64,000 bases of DNA from Bog-756 sp049517675 (GTDB taxonomy: Bacteria > Actinomycetota > Acidimicrobiia > Acidimicrobiales > RAAP-2), in assembly GCA_049517675.1 (NCBI GenBank), contig JBEKRV010000015.1, forward strand, positions 5,095-69,094, read 5' to 3'. The notes under the pieces were generated by a model. That model worked only from the letters and a program-made list of their open reading frames with translations, was not told where the DNA came from and did not search any database. This document shows positions 56,541-64,000 of the stretch, in pieces. Within the stretch, counting starts at the first letter, position 1; every line of letters begins with the position of its first letter. Both the position numbers and the translations under genes were made by a program.

Positions 56541-59009
56541 TCATCGTCCGGCGAGGAAGTCGGCGGCGTCGGCCGCCAGTGCGGTCCGGTCGATCTTGGA
56601 CTGGTGTCGCCGATCGACCGGGAGGGCTCCTTCGAGGACCGCCGCCACCCGGTGGGTGCAGGCGTCGCGGACCGCGACGCGCAACGGGCGGACGGCGACC
56701 CGGAGCGGGCCGACGCCCTCGACGACGACGCACAGGACCTGGCAGCCGGCCGGGCCGACTCCCACCGCGGCCACCTGTCGGCCGATGGCCTCCCGGATCG
56801 GCCCTTCGACGCCGACGCTGGTCAGCGGTCCGTCCGCGGTGTCGATGACGTGGCGGCGCCTGCCGAGCTGGAAGAGCAGACCGTCCTCGACATAGCCGAC
56901 GTCGCCGGTGCGGTGGAACCGGAGCCCGTCGTGGACGGACCAGGTCGCCGCATCGGCGGACCATGCCGCGTCGTATCCGTCGAACATCCACGGCGCGTGC
57001 ACCAGGATCTCTCCCCAGCCGTCCCCGTCGTCGAGCGGACGGGTGGGATCGTCGAGCGGGGTGATCACGACGGTGCACCCCGGTACGGGGCGACCGGTGC
57101 AGTTGCCACCGAGCCGGCCCACCCGGTCGGGACTGGTCCCGTCGGTGACCGGAAGGCACTCGGTCATGCCGTAGGGCGCACGTACATCGCCACCGGTGAT
57201 CCGACGGATCCCCTCGACCAGGTCGACGGGGACGGGCGCCCCGGCCAGCATGACCAGGTCGACGGGGGCCGTCCGTCCCCCGGCGGTGGACAGGATCCGG
57301 CGGGCCGAGGCGGGGGAGAGCCACGCCACCGTGACCCGGGCCCGACGCAGTGCGGCGGCCAACTCGTCGAACCCGAGCGCGGAGGGCTCGGCCACGTCGA
57401 AGTCGGGACGCACGCAGGTCATCTGCAGCGACGGGGCGAGGAGCATGAACGGGCCGAACGAGGTGGTGAACGCGTCGCCCGGCCGCATCCCGAACAGGGG
57501 CGCGACCACCTCGCGCTGGGCGGCCAGGGCCCCGTGGGTGTAGCGGACCGCCTTGGCCGGGCCGGTGGCCCCGGAGGTGTGGACGATGGCGGCGACGTCA
57601 GCGGCTCCGACCGCCTCCGGGACGATCGCCGACGTCGGGGCCCCGGCCCGGCCGAGGTCGACGGCGCCCGGGAACGGGGTGAAGCAAGCCATGGTGGATC
57701 CGGGGGCGAACCGGAGGGCCCGGGCGAGCGCCAACGTGGCCGCTGTCCCGACGGTCCACGACGGGGCGCTCGCCCGGATCAACGTGCGGAGCCGGCGGAT
57801 CCCGGCCGATGCGTCGGCCACCACGGGGATCCCTCCGGCCTTCCACACCGCGCCGGCGGCGACCAGGAGCTCGCAGCTCGGGGGGACGAGCAACGACACC
57901 CGATCGCCGGGGCGCATGCCGCCGTCGATCAGGGTGCGGGCGGCTGCCGAGGAACGGGCGTCGAGGTCGGCCCAGGTCAGCACCCCGTCCGGTCCGTCGT
58001 AGGCGGGCGAGGTGTCGTCGCTGCGGTCCCCGAGCGCGGCCAGTACCGACACGAATCCCGTGTGGTCCCCATCGACCCCGGCCGTCGTCGACGGGTGTCT
58101 GAGTCGGTCGAGCCATCGGGCGACGACGTCGCCCACCGGTGCGTCGAGCGTCACCAGGTGGCCGGCGTCGACGAACCGCTCGACATCGGCATGGCGTATC
58201 CGGGACCGCAGGTCGGCCAGGAACCGGTCGTGGAACACCGGGTCCCGGCCGCCCCAGAGCAGCAGGGTCGGTCGGGGGTGGGCGTCCAGGACGGCGGCAC
58301 ACTCCTGGAGCGCCGCGTAGGACGGGTCGTCCGGGGTGAGGGGGATGTCGGCCACGAAGTCTCGGACGGCCTCACGGCGGTCGGCACCCCGGTACGGGGC
58401 GCGGAGCGCGTCCCGGTGGGTGCGCGACGTCATCATCGCCGTCCCGGCCACGAAGGCGGACGTCCGGCGGCAGCTGAGGTCGACCAGGGTCCGGGCGGCG
58501 GCGATGAGTGGCGGGACGGCGACGTCGGCCGGCTTGGCCACGGCCGTGTCGGCGAGGACGAGGGCCTCCACCTCGAGTGAGCCCGAGGCGCCGACGGCGA
58601 TCGGCCCGCCCCAGTCGTGGGCGGCGAGGACGAAGGGCCCGTCGACCTCCTGGTGGCAGAAGTTCACCAACTCGAGCACCCGATCGGCCAGGCGCCGGGG
58701 TCGGCCCCGCTCCGACCATCCCATTCCGGTCTGATCCACGGCGACGACCCGCCAGGCGGGTGCCAGGGTGGTGAGGACGTCGCGCCACACGTATGCCCAG
58801 GTCGGGTTCCCGTGGACGCACACGATCGTCCCATCCGGACCGGGCCCGGTGTCGAGGACGTGCCAGTCGACTGGCCGGCCGTCGGATCCGTCGATGGTGA
58901 CCCGTCGGGACCACGCCGGGTCGAGTCCCCATGACGCGAGCTGGTCGGCACTCGGGGTCGGCGGCCGCGGCGACACCACGGCTCCGGTGGCCGGCCGGGT
59001 CGGGGTCAC
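56541..59009 (-). CDS. oleBC: OleBC fusion: beta-lactone decarboxylase and beta-lactone synthetase
   Basis: This 822-residue protein joins two enzymes. Residues about 20-305 form a haloalkane-dehalogenase-like alpha/beta hydrolase with HGNPTW (66-71), nucleophile Asp132 in HDWGG, Asp256 and His284: OleB, which opens a cis-beta-lactone to an alkene and CO2. Residues about 315-822 form an AMP-ligase-like domain with HTSGATGPAKAV (477-488), YGMTECLP, TGDVGYVEDGLL and a terminal Lys805 in HQSKID: OleC, which makes the beta-lactone. The GTG is 4 nt after the oleA stop. OleBC fusions are known from other actinobacteria. Confidence 0.87.
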   Translation of the reverse strand: MTPTRPATGAVVSPRPPTPSADQLASWGLDPAWSRRVTIDGSDGRPVDWHVLDTGPGPDGTIVCVHGNPTWAYVWRDVLTTLAPAWRVVAVDQTGMGWSERGRPRRLADRVLELVNFCHQEVDGPFVLAAHDWGGPIAVGASGSLEVEALVLADTAVAKPADVAVPPLIAAARTLVDLSCRRTSAFVAGTAMMTSRTHRDALRAPYRGADRREAVRDFVADIPLTPDDPSYAALQECAAVLDAHPRPTLLLWGGRDPVFHDRFLADLRSRIRHADVERFVDAGHLVTLDAPVGDVVARWLDRLRHPSTTAGVDGDHTGFVSVLAALGDRSDDTSPAYDGPDGVLTWADLDARSSAAARTLIDGGMRPGDRVSLLVPPSCELLVAAGAVWKAGGIPVVADASAGIRRLRTLIRASAPSWTVGTAATLALARALRFAPGSTMACFTPFPGAVDLGRAGAPTSAIVPEAVGAADVAAIVHTSGATGPAKAVRYTHGALAAQREVVAPLFGMRPGDAFTTSFGPFMLLAPSLQMTCVRPDFDVAEPSALGFDELAAALRRARVTVAWLSPASARRILSTAGGRTAPVDLVMLAGAPVPVDLVEGIRRITGGDVRAPYGMTECLPVTDGTSPDRVGRLGGNCTGRPVPGCTVVITPLDDPTRPLDDGDGWGEILVHAPWMFDGYDAAWSADAATWSVHDGLRFHRTGDVGYVEDGLLFQLGRRRHVIDTADGPLTSVGVEGPIREAIGRQVAAVGVGPAGCQVLCVVVEGVGPLRVAVRPLRVAVRDACTHRVAAVLEGALPVDRRHQSKIDRTALAADAADFLAGR

Positions 59010-59013
59010 CGCC

Positions 59014-60027
59014 CTACCAGATCAGCTCGGCGGCGGCGCAGTTGAGGCCCGAACCGATGCCCATGAGGAGCACACGCTCGCCGGGCGAGATCTCGTCGGC
59101 CACGGTCGACAACGTGTACGGCACCGCTGCCGGACCCATGTTCCCGAAGTTCGGGTAGGTGAGTGGGACCAGGTCCATGTCCACGCCGAGCAGGTCGCAC
59201 AGCCTGCGGGTGTGCACGGCGGACACCTGGTGCATGACGTATCGGTCGCACGTCTTCCAGTCCCAGCCGGCGGCGACCGAGGCGTCGAACGCCTCGCGGG
59301 CGAGGGTCAGGCCGTTCTCGAGCAGTGCGGCGGTGTCGGTGCGCATGGTGTCGAGGTCCCCGACGCAGAGGTCGTGGCTGTCGGTGGCGGCCCGGGAGAT
59401 GCCGCCCAGGAACCGGTGTCCCCCTGCACGCGGCCCGCCCATGACCATGGCCGCGCCCCCCGATCCGAGGGTGAGGGAGGCGAACTGGTCGAACACGTCG
59501 GTGGCACCGGCCGTCGGCAGGCGGAGCCGCGCGATCGTGGCCAGCTGGGTGTACCGGCTTCCCTCGCCGTCGACGACCAGGACCGTGTCGGCCTGGCCGG
59601 TCTCGATGGCCATCGCACCGATCTGCATGGCGTTGACGAAACCGAGGCACGCATTGCCGATGTCGAAATTGACGCACTCGGGGCCCAGACCCAGACGGTG
59701 GTGGACCGAACAGGCCACGCTGGGCTCGAGGTGGTGCTTGCAGACCGAGGTCGAGATGAGCATGTCGACCTCGGTGGGGGCGATGTCGGCGAGCTCGAGC
59801 GCGCGGATCCCGGCGAGCGCAGCCGCCTCGTCGAAGGTGACGTCCTCGGGCCACCAGCGGCGCTCCACGATCCCGGCGACGGACTCGAGCAGTCCGGGTC
59901 GGATGCCGGTCCGGTCGTAGGTCTCGGCCAACTGCTCGTCGATCCAGGCCGAGGTGACGACCTCGGGCGCCTCCGCGTGACCCACGCTCCAGATCGTCGG
60001 ACGCGTGAATTCGGTTCGGGGACGCAC
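59014..60027 (-). CDS. oleA: OleA, thiolase-fold head-to-head acyl-CoA condensing enzyme
   Basis: This 337-residue KAS III-like protein has the nucleophile Cys127 in NACLGF and a Glu101 in VCKHHLEPSVA, both OleA hallmarks. A His lies in YVMHQVSAVH, and Asn/Gly residues lie in TYPNFGNMGPAAVPYT and GIGSGLNC. It condenses two acyl-CoA molecules to a 2-alkyl-3-ketoacid. Of two adjacent in-frame GTG codons, the one at 60027 is preferred because TAACCT (60034-60039, minus strand) lies 6 nt upstream. It is the first gene of the oleA-oleBC-oleD operon. Confidence 0.9.
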   Translation of the reverse strand: MRPRTEFTRPTIWSVGHAEAPEVVTSAWIDEQLAETYDRTGIRPGLLESVAGIVERRWWPEDVTFDEAAALAGIRALELADIAPTEVDMLISTSVCKHHLEPSVACSVHHRLGLGPECVNFDIGNACLGFVNAMQIGAMAIETGQADTVLVVDGEGSRYTQLATIARLRLPTAGATDVFDQFASLTLGSGGAAMVMGGPRAGGHRFLGGISRAATDSHDLCVGDLDTMRTDTAALLENGLTLAREAFDASVAAGWDWKTCDRYVMHQVSAVHTRRLCDLLGVDMDLVPLTYPNFGNMGPAAVPYTLSTVADEISPGERVLLMGIGSGLNCAAAELIW

Positions 60028-60033
60028 CACAAC

Positions 60034-60039
60034 AGGTTA
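60034..60039 (-). promoter_or_regulatory. -10 element (TAACCT) of leaderless ole operon
   Basis: On the minus strand TAACCT is followed by GTT and two successive GTG codons. A 6-nt spacing to the second one matches the window's leaderless pattern. Confidence 0.45.
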
Positions 60040-60213
60040 CGGCCTTCCGCGGGACGTCCGGCACGGTGCGGTCCCCGACCCCACGGCCCGGTCGGGTCGG
60101 GGACCGCCCGGCCGTCGTTCCGATCGCCTCCGACGGGTCGGTCGTCCCGCCCACCCGGCGGGCCGCAGCCGGCGGGGACCTGCCGGCTCGCGCTCCCGAT
60201 GGACCGTTGATGA

Positions 60214-60237
60214 CGTATCGGTGACGCCACCGATACG
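60214..60237. promoter_or_regulatory. 10-bp inverted repeat between oleA and the giant secreted protein gene
   Basis: CGTATCGGTG (60214-60223) and CACCGATACG (60228-60237) form a perfect 10-bp inverted repeat with a 4-nt centre, in a 320-nt gap between divergent genes. It is 111 nt before the plus-strand ATG and 187 nt before the oleA start. It could be an operator or a hairpin. The rest of the gap shows nothing firm. Confidence 0.55.
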
Positions 60238-60347
60238 AGCAGGCGACCCCAGGATGAACTCTTCGCGACACGGCGATCTGGTTACGCACGGTCGTCGGAC
60301 CCGATGTTAGGAAGGGCCAGCTTCGGTCCCCCCATGGAGGTTCTTCG

Positions 60348-63300
60348 ATGTCCAGTCGTCGCTCGTCCCCATCACGACTCGTGTGCTTCCTGACCGTCGG
60401 CGCGGCCACCCTGGCCGCGGTCGGTGCGTCGATGAGCGTGGCCATCACGTCCGTCAGCACCCCGGCTGCAGCATCGCCGTTGTCCGTCGGTTCGACCACG
60501 TTCTCGGTGGGCACGCCTGCGCTGGCATCCATCACCAACGGCACCACGGCCGCCCCGTGGAACACCTCCCAGGGTGACCCGTCCTCCACGGCGTACCCGA
60601 ACAGCGATCTGTTCCCGACGTACACACCCGGCGGCCCGACCACCGGGACGGGCGCCTCGACCGAGCCCAACGTCGCCGTGTACCCGTCGTCGAACAGCGG
60701 CACCGACGGGGTCGCGCCCTACCCGAGCGGAACGGTGGGGACCCCCGGCCCGCTCGACGGCTACTGCGGCACCGGCAACCAGGTGGCCGAGTCCGCCGGC
60801 ACGCCGGCGCGCCAGCCTGCCGGGACCACGCTTCCCTTCGCCCCCGCCTACTTCCCCCACGTGGTGAAGAACGCCGACGGGTCGCTCACCGGCTACTTCG
60901 ACTACCGACCCAAGGATGCCGACGAGGCGCTGGTGGCGGCCACCTCGACCGACAACGGCAAGGACTGGACCTACGACGGCGAGGCCCTCGAGGAGAACCC
61001 GGGCTACTGCCCCTCTGCTGACATCAACGACGACGGCGAGGGCCACGCCAACGTCATCACCGTCGGCGGCAACGCCTACCTGTACACGCTTCCCCGGGCG
61101 GCCGGCGACATGCAGGGCGTTGGGATGATCGTGCACCAGTTCAGCCCCACCGAGTCCAGCCCTCTGGCCGGCCTCCCGGCGACCGAGAAGGTGGGGATCG
61201 ACCCCGACGCCTTCGTGCCGACCGGTTCGACGACGGTCAGCGTGACCCACGGCACGGCACAGACCATTCCGCTGACCTCGCTCGGTACTGCCGGATCGCC
61301 GGAGCAGTTGGTGGTGGGCAGCTTCGTCGACGTCACCCAGACCCCGGGCGTGCCGACGGTCGTCACCTGCACCGGCCTCGGCACCAGCTCGCTCACCGGG
61401 TGCACCACGGCATCGGGCAGCAGCGTGTCGGTGCATGCCGGCGACCTCGTCGAGCAGGTCATGGGCTTCACCACCCCGAGCTCCGATGTCGGCCTGGTGA
61501 TCCCCGCCGGACCCAACACCACCAACGGTGACGGTGGGCTCGCCTCCTTCACGATCGACTCGACGAGCGGCAACCCCGGCTTCGCCGACCCGCTGACCGG
61601 GACGACGTTCAACAACAACGCCCCCAACCGTCTCTACGTCAACGGCGCCGCCATCTACTGCTCGCAGGCCAATGCCAACCCCACCACCCATATCGAGGAC
61701 TGCACCACCGGACCCACCGGCTCCTCGATGACGCTCTCCTCGCTGGAGCCGATCACCGGCGACCCGATCATCCCGGCGACGTCCTACAGCCCCGGCGCGG
61801 GCGACGGCATGACGAGCGGCCTGGTCGCCCCCGACGGCATCGTCGGCGTGCTGCCCAGCTACCCCAACAACGGCACGGTCCCGTCCGGTGCCACCTACGT
61901 CATGTACACCGAGAAGGAGCTCAGCTACTACGTGGCGGGCGAGACCGGAGGGAGCGGGACGTTCAACGCGACCACCGGCCAGACCATCTCCTTCACCCCC
62001 GGCACCTACATCTCGTCCGACATGCCGTCCAGCGAGCCCGTCGGCGGGTACACGGTCCAGATGGGTGCCACGGCCCCCAGTCCCAGCACGTCGACGGCCA
62101 TCATCACGGTGACCTGCACCACCCTCAACGAGACGTCGGGAAGCCTCGGCGGCTGCAAGGTGCCGAGCGCCTACAACGGGTGGACGTACGCCTCCAATTC
62201 CCTCATCGGGGCTCCGGGGGCCACGACGCTGGCCCAGTCCACGCTGTCGCTGACCGGCGAGGGCAAGTCGAGCGACATCTCGAAGCTCAACAAGAACAAC
62301 GAGGACCTCACCGTCCTGAGGGTGGCGTACACCACCAACGGCGTGACGTTCTCCTCGTCGGGACTGACCAACGGGGGCGTCATCAGCGGAGCCGGCTGCG
62401 AGACCGGCAGCTGCTCCAACGGCGGCGCCTACGACGACATCTCGAGTCCGGCGGCGACGGCCAACCCCACCGTCAACGGCCAGATCGACCTCAACGCCTA
62501 CGCCGCTCCGGGCACACTCGATGCCACCGAGATGCGCTGGGTCGGTTCGGCGGGCACCATCGTCACCAACCCGAACGGAACCTACGGCCTGTTCCTCTCC
62601 GGCGCCTGGGCCGCCGACGGGGACAGCGACGCCTTCAACCAGATCTTCTACAGCGAGTCGAGCGACGGCGAGCACTGGTCCGTCCCGCAGATGGTCCTGA
62701 GCACCGACTACACGTTCGCGGCCTCGGTGGCCCAGGACCAGGCCCTGGCCCAGGGACATGACGTCCCGCTCGGAGTCAGTGCCTACTACGAAGGTCGGGC
62801 CTACGGTCCGAGCGTGGTCCAGAACAACGATGGCACGCTCACCATGATCTTCGCCGGGTACCGGCTGCCGAAGACCATCTCCGGTGCCGGGACCACGGTG
62901 GGCACCAACCCGAATGCACCGTGGACGGTCGGGGCGACCGACCCCGCGCTGTACCGGAACATCCTGGCGGTGACGCTCACACCGTCCACCGATGCCACCT
63001 CGACCCTGACCAGTCAGACGACGGTCACGTCGAGTACGGCGAACCCGGTTGTCGGCCAGCCGGTGACGTACTCGGCGACCGTCTCCGACCCCTCGACAGG
63101 CGCCGGTGACCCGACGGGGACGGTGACCTTCACGGATCCGGCGGGCACGCTGTGCTCGTCGGTCGCCGTCACCCAGGACATGCCGGACACGGCCAGCTGC
63201 GTCACCACCTACACGGGCGAGGCCGAGACCGACACGGTGACCGCGACCTACTCCGGGGACTCGACGTTCTCCACGTCGAACGGGTCCACCACCGTCTCGG

Positions 63301-63950
63301 TCTCCACCGTCCCGGACGCCCCGACCGGGGTGTCGGCCACCGCCGGCGACCAGTCGGCTTCGGTCTCGTGGACGGCGGCGGGTGACGAGGGCTCGGTCGT
63401 CACCGGCTACACGGTCACGGCCACCGGCGACGGGACCAACGAGTCCTGCACCACGCCGGACGGGGCGACCACCACGTGCACGGTGGACGGCCTCACCAAC
63501 GGCACCGCCTACACCTTCACGGTGACGGCCACCAACGCCAACGGCACCGGAGCACCATCGGTCGCCTCCAGCCCGGTCACCCCGTCGACCGTGCCGGACG
63601 CCCCGACCGGGGTGTCGGCCACGCCCGGCAACCAGTCGGCCACCGTCTCGTGGACGGCGGCCGGAGACGAGGGCTCGGCCATCACCGGCTACACGGTCAC
63701 GGCCACCGGCGACGGGACCAACGAGACCTGCTCGTCGGCGACCACCAGCTGCACCGTGTCGGGCCTCACCAACGGCACCGCCTATCCACCGTCCCCGACG
63801 CCCCGACCGGGGTGTCGGCCACCGCCGGCGACCAGTCGGCTTCCGTCTCGTGGACGACGGCGGGCGACGAGGGCTCGGCCGTCACCGGCTACACGGTCAC
63901 GGCCACCGGTGACGGCACCAACGAGACCTGCACCACGCCGGACGGAGTGA
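60348..63950 (+). CDS. Giant secreted multidomain protein (Asp-box, Ig-like and FN3 modules), frameshifted at the 3' side
   Basis: The ATG follows GGAGG by 7 nt. A signal peptide (about 1-42, AAAS end) precedes a large beta-rich region with Asp-box-like motifs, S-T-D-N-G-K-D-W near residue 200 and S-S-D-G-E-H-W near 770, as in sialidase-type propellers. An Ig-like Big_3 module lies at about 885-985, then FN3 modules of 94 residues start near 988 and 1082. In the third FN3 unit a 73-nt deletion relative to the first shifts the frame and leads to a stop at 63950, while the FN3 sequence carries on in another frame to the window end. The original protein is longer than seen. Sugar or wall binding is inferred. 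Confidence 0.8.
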   Translation: MSSRRSSPSRLVCFLTVGAATLAAVGASMSVAITSVSTPAAASPLSVGSTTFSVGTPALASITNGTTAAPWNTSQGDPSSTAYPNSDLFPTYTPGGPTTGTGASTEPNVAVYPSSNSGTDGVAPYPSGTVGTPGPLDGYCGTGNQVAESAGTPARQPAGTTLPFAPAYFPHVVKNADGSLTGYFDYRPKDADEALVAATSTDNGKDWTYDGEALEENPGYCPSADINDDGEGHANVITVGGNAYLYTLPRAAGDMQGVGMIVHQFSPTESSPLAGLPATEKVGIDPDAFVPTGSTTVSVTHGTAQTIPLTSLGTAGSPEQLVVGSFVDVTQTPGVPTVVTCTGLGTSSLTGCTTASGSSVSVHAGDLVEQVMGFTTPSSDVGLVIPAGPNTTNGDGGLASFTIDSTSGNPGFADPLTGTTFNNNAPNRLYVNGAAIYCSQANANPTTHIEDCTTGPTGSSMTLSSLEPITGDPIIPATSYSPGAGDGMTSGLVAPDGIVGVLPSYPNNGTVPSGATYVMYTEKELSYYVAGETGGSGTFNATTGQTISFTPGTYISSDMPSSEPVGGYTVQMGATAPSPSTSTAIITVTCTTLNETSGSLGGCKVPSAYNGWTYASNSLIGAPGATTLAQSTLSLTGEGKSSDISKLNKNNEDLTVLRVAYTTNGVTFSSSGLTNGGVISGAGCETGSCSNGGAYDDISSPAATANPTVNGQIDLNAYAAPGTLDATEMRWVGSAGTIVTNPNGTYGLFLSGAWAADGDSDAFNQIFYSESSDGEHWSVPQMVLSTDYTFAASVAQDQALAQGHDVPLGVSAYYEGRAYGPSVVQNNDGTLTMIFAGYRLPKTISGAGTTVGTNPNAPWTVGATDPALYRNILAVTLTPSTDATSTLTSQTTVTSSTANPVVGQPVTYSATVSDPSTGAGDPTGTVTFTDPAGTLCSSVAVTQDMPDTASCVTTYTGEAETDTVTATYSGDSTFSTSNGSTTVSVSTVPDAPTGVSATAGDQSASVSWTAAGDEGSVVTGYTVTATGDGTNESCTTPDGATTTCTVDGLTNGTAYTFTVTATNANGTGAPSVASSPVTPSTVPDAPTGVSATPGNQSATVSWTAAGDEGSAITGYTVTATGDGTNETCSSATTSCTVSGLTNGTAYPPSPTPRPGCRPPPATSRLPSRGRRRATRARPSPATRSRPPVTAPTRPAPRRTE

Positions 63951-64000
63951 CCACCAGCTGCACGGTCACCGGCCTCACCAACGGCACCGCCTACACCTTC
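63309..64000 (+). repeat. FN3-encoding tandem repeats
   Basis: Three near-identical units begin at about 63309, 63591 and 63791 (positions of the Val codon in TVPDAPTGVSAT). The first spacing is 282 nt (94 codons). The second is only 200 nt, because unit two has a 9-nt shorter loop and lacks 73 nt at its 3' end. Confidence 0.85.

Overview
This 64 kb window is very GC-rich chromosomal DNA, densely packed with genes. Its content points to a free-living actinobacterium, probably of the class Acidimicrobiia or a close relative. The pointers are a GT2/DUF5719-like pair, a ManB / Trm112-like / SIS-isomerase cluster, a mycothiol-dependent-type DinB protein, BsaP beside BioB, DUF3039, a SCO6745-like protein and 42-residue 'WLVASDGGVFAFGDA'-type repeats. 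The class-level placement is inference. I see no tRNA, rRNA, insertion sequence, prophage or CRISPR array.

Layout. 0-7.3 kb: envelope glycan genes (end of a GT4 glycosyltransferase, a GDP-sugar reductase, a large GT2-membrane protein and its DUF5719-like partner). 7.3-15.4 kb: ftsH, then an operon of CPBP protease, GT-C-like membrane protein and LON-domain protein, then a secreted repeat-bearing amidase. 15.5-18.2 kb: mannose-phosphate supply (ManB, Trm112-like, PGI/PMI). 18.3-25 kb: a probable structured RNA of the raiA type ahead of hpf, then secA-prfB and ftsE-ftsX. 25-31 kb: secreted lipase, serine hydrolase, nucleotidyltransferase, acyl-CoA synthetase and acyl-CoA dehydrogenase. 31-35 kb: an archaeal-type riboflavin synthase divergent from a bioA-bioF-bioD operon. 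35-41.6 kb: NfeD-like and SPFH proteins, an orphan LuxR-type regulator and a CHASE-GGDEF-EAL protein. 41.6-47 kb: ABC-F ATPase, maf-dusB, small conserved proteins and a desaturase. 47-50.5 kb: VOC protein, GAP-family membrane protein, bioB-bsaP and an enoyl-CoA hydratase. 50.5-55.5 kb: ahcY and a metY-metX operon behind a perfect palindrome. 55.6-60 kb: an oleA-oleBC-oleD operon for head-to-head hydrocarbon synthesis. 60.3-64 kb: a giant secreted protein with Asp-box, Ig-like and FN3 modules, whose FN3 array is broken by a frameshift.

How the genes fit together. Biotin synthesis from pimeloyl thioester is covered by two separate loci (bioAFD and bioB-bsaP). Methionine and the SAM cycle are represented by metX, metY and ahcY. 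Lipid chemistry is prominent (FadD, acyl-CoA dehydrogenase, desaturase, enoyl-CoA hydratase, Ole pathway). Mannose-1-phosphate supply could feed the GDP-sugar and glycan genes. Many first genes of transcription units have a TANNNT hexamer only about 5-10 nt before the start codon and no Shine-Dalgarno, which indicates widespread leaderless mRNAs. Internal operon genes usually overlap by 4 nt (GTGA/ATGA).
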